12,163 bases of DNA from Lentihominibacter faecis. GTDB taxonomy: Bacteria > Bacillota > Clostridia > Peptostreptococcales > Anaerovoracaceae. Location of the stretch: contig NZ_JACRWC010000040.1 in NCBI RefSeq assembly GCF_014306095.1, forward strand, positions 1 to 12,163. Direction: 5' to 3'. Below are positions 5,651-12,163 of the stretch, piece by piece. The first letter of the stretch is position 1; each line of letters starts with the position of its first letter. A program made the translations under genes and the position numbers. The notes beneath the pieces were generated by a model, which was not told the origin of the DNA, searched no databases, and worked only from the letters and a program-made list of their open reading frames with translations.

Positions 5651-7279
5651 TTACCATAATTTGATTTTTTCACAAAATGAGACAAATTTACGCCCTGCGG
5701 GGATTCGTCTCATTTCTTCTTTCTGAATCGTACCAGTGCGCAGGATCAGTATCCCATATATGAATACGGCAGCAGTCACCGCTCCCAGACAGGCTATACT
5801 GTTATATCCTGTCCACCCATAAAGGATCCCATAGCAAAACGCTGCCGACAATCCCATGATAACAGAACAGAGTGCCGGCTTCCAAAATGTCTGGATCATA
5901 TTTACCCGAGTCCCGGTAGTTCTCCTCAGTGCCCTCACATCCATCACAGCTGCGATCGTATACGCCGCTGCATTTCCCAGTGCCGCACCTTTTATATTGA
6001 CAGCCGGGATCGCTGTCAGCGACCACGTGAGTGCAAATTTCACCACTACTCCCAGAAACAGATTTCGCACGGGGATCAACTGTTTACCCATTCCCTGCAG
6101 TGCCCCTGTAGAGACCTGTACGATGGCCAGGGCAAGAAAACCAAGCCCAAGAAGCTGCAGGCAGGGTGCCGCATGAATGGCACTTGCCTTCTGTGTCGGA
6201 TACAGCAGCAGCAATATCGGTTTCGCTAAAGCGATCAGTCCTATCGCACACGGCATTCCCAGGATCATGGCGATCCGATATCCCGTCTGCAGCGTTTCCC
6301 TCAACAAAAAAACATCTTTTTTCTGCTTTGCAGCAGCCACCAGAGGCACGAGACTTACGACTACCGACTGGATCAATATCTGAGGGAACCCGATCAAAGG
6401 TGCTGCAAATCCCGTCAGCTGACCATATAGATCCTCTGCCACTTCTTTCTCCCATCCGGAGGCCTGCAGCCTGAACGCTACCACTCCTGCATCGATCAGA
6501 CCGACAATAGGCATGATCGCAGCACCAAGCGTGACAGGAAGTGCAATGATCAGGATCCGTTTCAGCAGCAGAAGCGAAGAGCTGCGCCGCCGGATCCTGT
6601 CCTGCCGTATCCGTTCTTTCAGCTGACGCCGCACCATAAGATACATGATCAGGATCGCAAGAAGTCCACCCAGACCGCCTGCAGCCGCTCCGAAGCATCC
6701 ACCTGCCGCACCCCTCTGCTGCCACGTAAACCCATCGAAGATCCAGACGTTATCCTTCAGGAACATAGCCATTGTCAGTCCTGCAGCAACACGAAAGATC
6801 TGCTCCGTGATTTGAGAAACAGCTGTGGGGATCATATTGTTCATTCCCTGGAAATATCCACGATAGGAAGCAACCAGCGGGACCAGAAACAGTGCCGGTG
6901 CCATAGCTCGCATCGAAAGAGACGCACCCGGTACATGAAACAGCCCTGCGATCTCCTCTGCATAAAGAAACACGATCCCAAATCCTGTTATTCCCGTCAT
7001 AAACATCAGCATCCGCGAAAGATGAAACACCTGCGCGGCTTCCCTGCATCGTCCGTCTGCCTGACGTTCCGAAACCATTTTGGACACAGCCACCGGAATG
7101 CCTGCCGTCGAAAACACCAGCAGGAAATTGTAAAGGGAATAGGCCGGCGCATAACTGGCCATGCCTGCCGCACCGATCATATTTGCCAGAGGAATCCGAA
7201 AAAAAGCCCCCAGAAACTTGACAAACAGTCCAGCTGCCGCCAGCACGGCAGTTCCCTTTACAAGCGATGTTTTGGTCAT
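5651..7279 (-). CDS. Polysaccharide biosynthesis / lipid flippase (SpoVB–YabM–MurJ-like, MOP superfamily)
   Basis: A 542-residue, highly hydrophobic protein with about fourteen membrane segments, the usual size for Firmicute MVF/Wzx-like flippases. The N-terminus (LVKGTAVLAAAGLFVKFLG, 6-24) and the block RGYFQGMNNMIPTAVSQ (140-156) with ITEQIFRV (157-164) are diagnostic of the SpoVB/YabM/YtgP group. These proteins flip lipid-linked cell-wall precursors; SpoVB acts in spore cortex synthesis and YtgP is B. subtilis MurJ. Which member this is cannot be settled by eye, so I leave the symbol blank. Its ATG lies 3 nt after the deaminase stop (TGATCTATG), with GGGAG inside that gene, indicating coupled translation as the third gene of the cls operon. 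No clear terminator follows. Confidence 0.9.
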   Translation of the reverse strand: MTKTSLVKGTAVLAAAGLFVKFLGAFFRIPLANMIGAAGMASYAPAYSLYNFLLVFSTAGIPVAVSKMVSERQADGRCREAAQVFHLSRMLMFMTGITGFGIVFLYAEEIAGLFHVPGASLSMRAMAPALFLVPLVASYRGYFQGMNNMIPTAVSQITEQIFRVAAGLTMAMFLKDNVWIFDGFTWQQRGAAGGCFGAAAGGLGGLLAILIMYLMVRRQLKERIRQDRIRRRSSSLLLLKRILIIALPVTLGAAIMPIVGLIDAGVVAFRLQASGWEKEVAEDLYGQLTGFAAPLIGFPQILIQSVVVSLVPLVAAAKQKKDVFLLRETLQTGYRIAMILGMPCAIGLIALAKPILLLLYPTQKASAIHAAPCLQLLGLGFLALAIVQVSTGALQGMGKQLIPVRNLFLGVVVKFALTWSLTAIPAVNIKGAALGNAAAYTIAAVMDVRALRRTTGTRVNMIQTFWKPALCSVIMGLSAAFCYGILYGWTGYNSIACLGAVTAAVFIYGILILRTGTIQKEEMRRIPAGRKFVSFCEKIKLW

Positions 7280-7282
7280 AGA

Positions 7283-8569
7283 TCACAGTCTCCCAAGAAT
7301 ATTTTTTGTTGCTGTAACAGCCTCGAACAGCACACGTTCTATATCTATTGTACAGTAATCACCGTTTTCATATACCACTTTTCCATCGATCATAGTCATT
7401 AAAATGTCGCTTCCCGATGCCGAGTAGACGATATTGTTGACCATGTTGTGCACCGGATGCATATTAGGCACCGAAAGATCCATCACGATCAGATCTGCAC
7501 GATTGCCTTCCTTCAGCACACCGCAGTCTCCGCGCCCCTGCGCCTTTGCACCACCCAGCGTCGCCGCCCGGATCACCTCTTCCGGCGTCACAGCTGTTGG
7601 ATCATCCGCCGCGATCTTGCCGCCGATCGCCATCAGCTTCATTTCCTCCACGAAGTTGAGACTGTTGTTGCTGGCCACGCTATCGGTGCCAACAGCAACC
7701 TTCACGCCTTCACGCAGCAGTCTTCCGCCATTGCATATCCCGCTGTCCAGCTTCATATTGCTGACCGGATTTAAGGCGACGGTCACTCCTTTGCGCCGAA
7801 AGATCTCCAGATCCTCCTCCGTCGCATAGACACAATGAGCTGCAACTGCCGGCACATCGAAGATCCCGCAACTCTCCAGATACGCCGCAGGCGTTTTTCC
7901 ATGACGCCCAATGCATTCTTCATGCTCCTGTTTCGTCTCCGATACATGCACCTGCATCCTCGTATCGATGCCGCGTGCGTAATCAGCCAGTGCACGTGCG
8001 GTTGCCGGATCCGAAGTGTATTCCGCGTGAAGGCTCATATCCACCAGGATCCGCCCATTTTCGGCTCCATTATAATCTCTGTAAAAATCTTTTGTCTCCT
8101 GCATACTCACAAGGCTGCGTGGATCCTCCCCTGTGACGTTGGCGATGGATCTTGCAATATTTCCCTTCGCCCCGCTGTCTGCAAAAGCTCTGGCCATATC
8201 ATCGCAGAAGTAATACATATCGCTTGTGGACACGATCCCGAATCGGAACGATTCTGCCAGAGCCAGCATGGTGCCCCAGTAAACGGCATTGCCATCCAGT
8301 TTTGCCTCAAACGGGAAGATTTTCTTGTTGAGCCAGTCCTGCAGTTTCAGATTTTCTCCATATCCACGCATAAGCGTCATTGGCGAATGGGCATGAGCGT
8401 TATAAAATCCGCTCATAAGCAGTTTGCCTCTGCCGTCGTATTCCCGTTCCCATTCTCCTGCAGGGCGCTGTGCACTGATCGAAACGATCTTCCCATTTCG
8501 AACTGCCACATAGCAATCCTCCTGCAGTTTCAGATTTTCATCCAGTATATTGATTTGTTTAAAAAGCAT
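7283..8569 (-). CDS. Amidohydrolase family protein, SAH/5'-methylthioadenosine deaminase-like
   Basis: A 428-residue TIM-barrel metal-dependent hydrolase of the TRZ/ATZ–MtaD group. Visible metal and substrate motifs are NAHAH (57-61, HxH), MRGYGENL (67-74), IFPFEA (84-89), H181 in SLHAEYT, HVSET (208-212), AAHC (243-246), NPVSNMKL (267-274) and GTDSVASNNSLN (294-305, catalytic D296). The pattern fits deamination of S-adenosylhomocysteine or 5'-methylthioadenosine to the inosyl forms, linking methyl-group recycling to purine salvage. Related guanine or triazine hydrolases cannot be excluded. The ATG at 8569 has AAGGAGGAG just upstream. The gene begins 20 nt after the cls stop and ends 3 nt before the flippase, so it is the middle gene of a tight three-gene operon. 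Confidence 0.87.
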   Translation of the reverse strand: MLFKQINILDENLKLQEDCYVAVRNGKIVSISAQRPAGEWEREYDGRGKLLMSGFYNAHAHSPMTLMRGYGENLKLQDWLNKKIFPFEAKLDGNAVYWGTMLALAESFRFGIVSTSDMYYFCDDMARAFADSGAKGNIARSIANVTGEDPRSLVSMQETKDFYRDYNGAENGRILVDMSLHAEYTSDPATARALADYARGIDTRMQVHVSETKQEHEECIGRHGKTPAAYLESCGIFDVPAVAAHCVYATEEDLEIFRRKGVTVALNPVSNMKLDSGICNGGRLLREGVKVAVGTDSVASNNSLNFVEEMKLMAIGGKIAADDPTAVTPEEVIRAATLGGAKAQGRGDCGVLKEGNRADLIVMDLSVPNMHPVHNMVNNIVYSASGSDILMTMIDGKVVYENGDYCTIDIERVLFEAVTATKNILGRL

Positions 8570-8589
8570 AGCTCCTCCTTCTTGTATCC

Positions 8590-10149
8590 TTACATCAGCG
8601 GTGCGATCAAACGCAGGATCTGACCTGCCAGTTTGGCGATCGGATTATATTTTTTACAGTTTTCCAGATCAATACGCTGACATTTCTCTAACGTATGAAA
8701 AAAGTCAAGTTCAATATCATTGATCACAGGGTTTTTCCAGATATACGCAGCACACTCAAAATGGAGATACAGGCTCCGGTAGTCCAGATTGATGGTCCCT
8801 ACCACAGCACGTTCGTCATCACATGTGAAAACCTTGGCGTGTACAAATCCCGGTGTATATTCGTAGATTTCCACCCCATTGCTGATCAGCTGCTGATAAT
8901 AAGTCCGTGCCAGCAGATAGGCATATTTCTTATCCGGGATATGCGGCAGGATCAACTTTACCTCTACCCCTCTCTGTGCTGCAAAGATCAGGGCATTGAT
9001 CATTTCTTCATCGATGATCAGATACGGTGTCATGATATGTACATAATCCTGCGACCTGTTGAGGATATCAAGGTATACCTTTTCACCCACATCCTCATCG
9101 TCATACGGGCTGTCTCCGTAGGGAACGACATATCCGCCATTTCGCATTCCGCGATCGATGACAGAGGTGTACTGCATGTATTTACTGTAATCTTCCTTTT
9201 CCTTCACGTTGATATTCCACAGCTGCAGAAACATCAGTGTAAAGCTGTTGACCGCTTCTCCCTGCACCATGACGGCAGTATCTTTCCAGTGGCCGAATCG
9301 TTCTTTTCGATTGATATACTCATCTGCCAGATTCACGCCGCCTGTGAAAGCTGCCCGCCCATCGATGACCGCGATCTTTCTATGATCCCGGTTATTCTGA
9401 TGCGTAGATAAAAACGGTCGCATCGGCGCAAAGATTTTACACTGGATACCCAGTTGTTCCAGACGTTTCGGGTAATTTCGCGGCAAAAGGGACAATGTAC
9501 AGGTGCCATCATACATAAATCGCACTTCCACGCCTTCTCGCGCCTTGCGCGCCAGAATCCTCAGGATCCGGTTCCACATGATGCCTTTATCCACGATGAA
9601 ATATTCCAGAAAAATAAACTTCTCAGCACGTTCCAGCTGGTACAGCAGTTCCTGAAATTTATCCTCTCCAAGCGGGAAATATTTTACGCTGGCATTGCTG
9701 TAGACCGGATACTTGCCCCGTTTATATAAATACTGCATGAAACCGCATTCCTGTTTCGACTCTGCATACACATCATACAGCGTGTCTTTATGCGGTGTCA
9801 GATAGTCCTTTTCTTCTTCGATCAGCGCATTGACCCGATGAGAGATATAAGCCGTGCCCGGCTGCACTCTGGTGAAAATATAGAAAGCCACTCCCACGAC
9901 CGGCACCACCAGGATCAGTATGATCCACATGAGCTTGAAACTCGAATTGCTTCTGGCATTGAGAATGTAGATCAAGATGATGACGGCCAGAAGACCGATG
10001 GTATAGTTGACGATCCAGGCACTCTTATCGATGAGGGCAAACCCTCCAAACAGGATCACTGCCTGCACCAGCAGCAGGAAAACCAGTATCCCTGTTCTGC
10101 CAAAAATCAGTTTCCATAATTTCTTTAATTTTTCCAGTTGTTTTTTCAT
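8590..10149 (-). CDS. cls: Cardiolipin synthase (phospholipase D family)
   Basis: A 519-residue membrane enzyme that condenses two phosphatidylglycerol molecules into cardiolipin and glycerol. Three hydrophobic helices occupy about 20-40, 48-64 and 73-93. Two complete HKD active sites follow: H256-K258-D263 within DHRKIAVIDG, followed by FTGGVN, and H437-K439-D444 within VHAKVFTCD, followed by GTINLD. Length and layout match the standard Firmicute Cls. I place the start at ATG 10149 because AGAGG lies 7 nt upstream. A TTG at 10167 or ATG at 10155 would extend it slightly but with badly spaced ribosome binding sites. First gene of an operon with the deaminase and flippase, divergent from spoVT. 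Confidence 0.93.
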   Translation of the reverse strand: MKKQLEKLKKLWKLIFGRTGILVFLLLVQAVILFGGFALIDKSAWIVNYTIGLLAVIILIYILNARSNSSFKLMWIILILVVPVVGVAFYIFTRVQPGTAYISHRVNALIEEEKDYLTPHKDTLYDVYAESKQECGFMQYLYKRGKYPVYSNASVKYFPLGEDKFQELLYQLERAEKFIFLEYFIVDKGIMWNRILRILARKAREGVEVRFMYDGTCTLSLLPRNYPKRLEQLGIQCKIFAPMRPFLSTHQNNRDHRKIAVIDGRAAFTGGVNLADEYINRKERFGHWKDTAVMVQGEAVNSFTLMFLQLWNINVKEKEDYSKYMQYTSVIDRGMRNGGYVVPYGDSPYDDEDVGEKVYLDILNRSQDYVHIMTPYLIIDEEMINALIFAAQRGVEVKLILPHIPDKKYAYLLARTYYQQLISNGVEIYEYTPGFVHAKVFTCDDERAVVGTINLDYRSLYLHFECAAYIWKNPVINDIELDFFHTLEKCQRIDLENCKKYNPIAKLAGQILRLIAPLM

Positions 10150-10184
10150 ATACATACCTCTGCGCAAACCTCGCCTATGATAAA

Positions 10185-10213
10185 ATGTTACTGCAAGAAC
10201 CTCGAAAAGTCAA
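10185..10213 (-). promoter_or_regulatory. Promoter of the cls operon (SigA-type)
   Basis: On the minus strand, TTGACT (10213-10208) and TAACAT (10190-10185) are separated by 17 bp, about 36 bp before the cls start codon. A second possible pair further upstream, TTGTCT (10252-10247) with TATACC (10230-10225) at 16 bp, overlaps the spoVT control region and is weaker. Confidence 0.65.
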
Positions 10214-10226
10214 AGATTTTTACAGG

Positions 10227-10253
10227 TATAATTGTCCAGTTTTTACAGACAAT
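10227..10253 (+). promoter_or_regulatory. Candidate spoVT control region: TATAAT box and ATTGTC/GACAAT dyad
   Basis: A TATAAT hexamer at 10227-10232 precedes spoVT by about 50 bp but lacks a recognisable -35. It overlaps an inverted repeat, ATTGTC (10231-10236) and GACAAT (10248-10253), spaced by 11 bp. In Bacillus, spoVT is transcribed by SigG in the forespore; I could not find a clear SigG-type -35/-10 pair here, so the promoter class is open. Confidence 0.35.
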
Positions 10254-10284
10254 AGACTTAGAAATTTTTACTGGAGGAAATAAT

Positions 10285-10776
10285 ATGAAAGCAACGGGAA
10301 TCGTAAGAAGGATCGACGATCTGGGGAGAGTAGTTGTCCCAAAAGAAATCCGCAAGGTCCTGCGGATCCGTGAGGGCGATCCTCTGGAAATCTATACAGG
10401 AACAGCAGGCGAAGTTATCTTGAAAAAATATTCACCCATCAACGAACTGGGGCAGATAGCCAAGAGTTTCGCCGAAACAGCCTCTACTGTGCTGGGGCTT
10501 CCTGTACTGATTTCCGATACCGACCGGTTCATCGCAGCTTCAGGGCTTCGCAAAAAAGATTATCTGAATCAGCAGATCGATACTGCGCTGGATGAGATCA
10601 TCCAGTGTAAAGAAAAGTCAAGGACTGCCTCAAGGCTTGTGGTTCCGATCCTCACCAATGGGGATCCCATCGGATCTGTGACCGTTCTTCCCACCGAAAA
10701 CCATGCGCTGACGGAAGCGGAAGTCAAAACAGCAGAACTTGGTGCAAAGCTTCTGGCATGCCAGATGGAGAATTAA
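10285..10776 (+). CDS. spoVT: Stage V sporulation protein T, AbrB-type forespore transcription regulator
   Basis: A 163-residue protein with an N-terminal AbrB/SpoVT swapped-hairpin DNA-binding domain, MKATGIVRRIDDLGRVVVPK (1-20), then EIRKVLRIREGDPLEIYT (21-38). A GAF-like domain of about 55-160 follows, as in B. subtilis SpoVT (178 residues). SpoVT modulates SigG-dependent genes in the forespore, and its presence indicates an endospore former. The ATG at 10285 has GGAGG (10273-10277) 7 nt upstream. The open frame extends to 10138, but that part overlaps the divergent cls start and lacks support. It lies alone on the plus strand and ends directly at a strong terminator. In Bacillus it neighbours yabM and rqcP, both of which have relatives in this window. 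Confidence 0.95.
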   Translation: MKATGIVRRIDDLGRVVVPKEIRKVLRIREGDPLEIYTGTAGEVILKKYSPINELGQIAKSFAETASTVLGLPVLISDTDRFIAASGLRKKDYLNQQIDTALDEIIQCKEKSRTASRLVVPILTNGDPIGSVTVLPTENHALTEAEVKTAELGAKLLACQMEN

Positions 10777-10777
10777 A

Positions 10778-10839
10778 AAAGAGCGTCCGCACATGGCTCA
10801 GGGAATGTCCTGCCACTTTGCGCGACGCTCTTTGTTTTC
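10778..10839 (+). terminator. Bidirectional terminator between spoVT and hpt
   Basis: AAAGAGCGTC (10778-10787) pairs perfectly with GACGCTCTTT (10824-10833), enclosing a loop that can form a further stem (TGGC with GCCA, AGG with CCT). T-rich sequence follows on the plus strand (GTTTTCT). On the minus strand the stem is followed by TTTAATTC, its own last bases also being T, so it can end both spoVT and the convergent hpt operon. Confidence 0.87.
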
Positions 10840-10882
10840 TATTGATCCCATAAAACTTCTCCGGCTTTTTCGGGCGTTTTGT

Positions 10883-11413
10883 TTACTCCTGTTCCAGATA
10901 AGTGATATACGGAAGATTCCGGTACTTCTGATCGAAGTCCAGTCCATAACCTACGATAAACCTGTCATCTACGGTAAATCCTATATAATCCACATCGATA
11001 TCCACTCTGCGCCCTTCCGGTTTGTCAAGAAGCGTACAGATCTTCACACACTTGGCATCGTGATTCTGCAGATACGCTTTCAGATAATTGAGAGTGGTGC
11101 CCGAATCCACGATATCCTCTACGATGATAACGTTTTTGCCACTGATATTGGTATCCAGATCCTTGTTGATCTTTACGACACCGGAAGATTTTGTTGATGC
11201 ACCATAGCTGCTGACTGCCATAAAGTCGATCACCATATCAAGGTTCACATTCTTCATGATATCCCCCATCCACAACACAGCGCCTCGCAAAATACCGATA
11301 AGGACTACTTCCTCTCCTGCAAAGTCCTTTTCGATCTGCTGGCCTATCTCTGCAGCCTTTGCATTGATTTCTTCCTGTGTGATCATAACTGTTCCGATTG
11401 TATCCTGATGCAT
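10883..11413 (-). CDS. hpt: Hypoxanthine phosphoribosyltransferase
   Basis: A 176-residue purine salvage enzyme that converts hypoxanthine (and usually guanine) with PRPP to IMP or GMP in the cytosol. The PRPP-binding loop IIVEDIVDSGTTL (96-108) is intact with both acidic residues. LIGILRGAV (38-46), SSYG (68-71) and RFIVGYGLDFDQKYRNLPYI (151-170) complete the family pattern. Length is typical for HPRT. The ATG at 11413 has AAGGAG 8 nt upstream. It lies 15 nt after the YkvA-like gene and is the last gene of the engB–ykvA–hpt group, facing the shared terminator near 10800. In Bacillus hprT usually sits with tilS and ftsH, so this position is different. Confidence 0.95.
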   Translation of the reverse strand: MHQDTIGTVMITQEEINAKAAEIGQQIEKDFAGEEVVLIGILRGAVLWMGDIMKNVNLDMVIDFMAVSSYGASTKSSGVVKINKDLDTNISGKNVIIVEDIVDSGTTLNYLKAYLQNHDAKCVKICTLLDKPEGRRVDIDVDYIGFTVDDRFIVGYGLDFDQKYRNLPYITYLEQE

Positions 11414-11428
11414 TGCGATTTCTCCTTG

Positions 11429-11773
11429 CTATTGGTTATTTTTGTCTTCCGCAGACTCTTCCTTTACTTCATATTCTACATCATCCACAAAGGTTTTTCC
11501 ACGGTATTTTTTCGAAAAATCTTTCGTCTTTCCTCCTGTCCAGTAACTGTCCAGCTCATTGCGCAAATGATAGAGAATAAACAGCCACAGCAGAAAATCA
11601 TCGATCCAGCCGATCGGAAACAAGATCGGCGGTATAAGATCGATAGGTAAAAACAGGTAAATGATACCGAAAACGATCAGCGCTTTCTTTCGTTTCGGAA
11701 CCGTTTTATCTGCCATCATAAAACGAATGGCCTTGATTCTTTTAAGTAATACCCGTATTCCCAAAAACTGCAT
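11429..11773 (-). CDS. YkvA/DUF1232 family membrane protein
   Basis: A 114-residue protein carrying the DUF1232 core: basic VPKRKK (25-30), then IIYLFLPIDLIPPILFP (37-53) and IGWIDDFLLWLFIL (54-67). The P-x-D-L-I-P...D-D pattern is the hallmark of this family. One or two hydrophobic helices suggest a small membrane protein; the C-terminal 40 residues are charged and poorly conserved in kind. The function of the family is not established. The ATG directly follows the engB stop (TAAATG, no gap), and its GGAGG lies within the last engB codons, so translation is likely coupled. The link to EngB or Hpt is positional only. Confidence 0.87.
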   Translation of the reverse strand: MQFLGIRVLLKRIKAIRFMMADKTVPKRKKALIVFGIIYLFLPIDLIPPILFPIGWIDDFLLWLFILYHLRNELDSYWTGGKTKDFSKKYRGKTFVDDVEYEVKEESAEDKNNQ

Positions 11774-12134
11774 TTAGTCCTCCAGTATTTCTTCCATGAC
11801 ATCAAGTAATTCTTCATATCCTGTCTTTTTCAGTGCTGAGACCGGGATCACCACGTCCTCTGCTGAAAGTTTCAAAGTCTGTCGGATCAGCTTGATCTGT
11901 TTCGGCAGCTGATTTCTGGAAATTTTATCTGCTTTGGTAGCTACAACGATTCCATCGAGTCCGAAATGACGCAGATACTGATACATTTCCACATCCTGTT
12001 TCGAAGGTGCATGGCGGATATCCACCAGCTGGATCACCTTTCGCAGGCTTTCCCGCTGTTCAAGATACCGCTCCATCATCTCGCCCCACCCTTCTGACAC
12101 TGATTTGGAAACCTTGGCATAACCGTATCCCGGC
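11774..12134 (-). CDS. engB: Ribosome biogenesis GTPase EngB/YsxC, 5'-truncated
   Basis: This is the C-terminal 119 or so residues of a TrmE-Era-EngA-EngB-like GTPase. Visible are the end of the G3 box (PGYGYAKVSKS), the EngB-typical LVDIRHAPSKQD, the G4 box TKAD in VATKADKIS, and the G5 region VSALKKTG. EngB assists assembly of the 50S subunit. The P-loop and G2, roughly 75 N-terminal residues, are missing because the contig ends. The open frame appears to continue to an ATG at 12151, but the residues MCIRDR there are translated adapter, not protein; genuine sequence stops at about 12134. The expected residue before PGYG is lost at the junction. First visible gene of the engB–ykvA–hpt group. 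Confidence 0.93.
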
Positions 12135-12163
12135 CTGTCTCTTATACACATCTGACGCTGCCG
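12135..12163. other. Illumina Nextera (Tn5) adapter sequence, non-genomic
   Basis: The bases CTGTCTCTTATACACATCT (12135-12153) are the 19-bp Tn5 mosaic end used in Nextera libraries, and GACGCTGCCG (12154-12163) continues exactly into the read-1 adapter. The reverse strand encodes MCIRDR, a well-known translated artefact. This end of the contig should be trimmed. Confidence 0.96.

Noticed and set aside
6084..6725. Minus-strand 213-codon frame inside the flippase gene
   Set aside because: It is an alternative frame of the flippase with implausible C/R/S-rich composition.
7835..8623. Plus-strand open frame of 262 codons antisense to the deaminase
   Set aside because: It is a shadow of the deaminase gene on the other strand; no ribosome binding site or recognisable domain.
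12135..12151. ATG start of engB giving MCIRDR
   Set aside because: The codons are translated Nextera adapter, and EngB proteins need about 75 more N-terminal residues including the P-loop.

Overview
The window looks like a complete draft contig from a low-to-mid GC, endospore-forming member of the Bacillota, class Clostridia (probably Lachnospiraceae-like). The evidence is the 5' end of a Firmicute-type 16S rRNA, strong AGGAGG-type ribosome binding sites, a SpoVT regulator, a SpoVB/YabM-type flippase, an HU protein and an RqcP protein. Both ends are assembly limits. The left end stops about 120 nt into 16S, as expected where rRNA copies collapse. The last 29 bases (12135-12163) match the Illumina Nextera transposon adapter and are not genomic DNA.

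Layout, left to right. (1) 1-533, minus strand: start of an rRNA operon, with the 16S 5' end, a structured leader and two tandem near-consensus promoters (TTGACA-17-TACAAT and TTGACA-17-TAAGAT). (2) 619-2996: a minus-strand MFS transporter divergent from a plus-strand pair, a YetF-like DUF421 membrane protein and a DUF4363 protein, whose genes overlap by ATGA. (3) 3020-5590, minus strand: HU gene with its own promoter and a strong terminator, then a NimA-like flavin split-barrel protein, then rqcP ending in a 14-bp hairpin terminator, then a membrane-anchored CapA-family protein. (4) 5651-10213, minus strand: cardiolipin synthase, an SAH/MTA-deaminase-like amidohydrolase and a SpoVB/YabM/MurJ-type flippase in one tight operon. 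(5) 10285-10839, plus strand: spoVT, ending in a hairpin terminator that can also serve the opposite strand. (6) 10883-12134, minus strand: a 5'-truncated engB (ysxC), then a YkvA-type DUF1232 protein, then hpt (hypoxanthine phosphoribosyltransferase), apparently one operon.

Biological themes are cell envelope and sporulation (flippase, cardiolipin synthase, CapA, SpoVT, YetF), translation and ribosome maintenance (rRNA, EngB, RqcP) and purine salvage (Hpt, SAH/MTA deaminase). SpoVT, a YabM-like flippase, HU and RqcP recall the Bacillus mfd-spoVT-yabM-yabN-rqcP neighbourhood, but here the order is broken: spoVT is inverted, cls and the deaminase intervene, and no mazG/yabN or yabP/yabQ is seen.

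I found no CRISPR array, prophage, insertion sequence or defence system, and no convincing new biological system. The points most worth a second look are the adapter artefact at the right end, the HU terminator sitting 30 nt before the next start codon, the promoter-region inverted repeats at HU and spoVT, and the unusual gene combinations.
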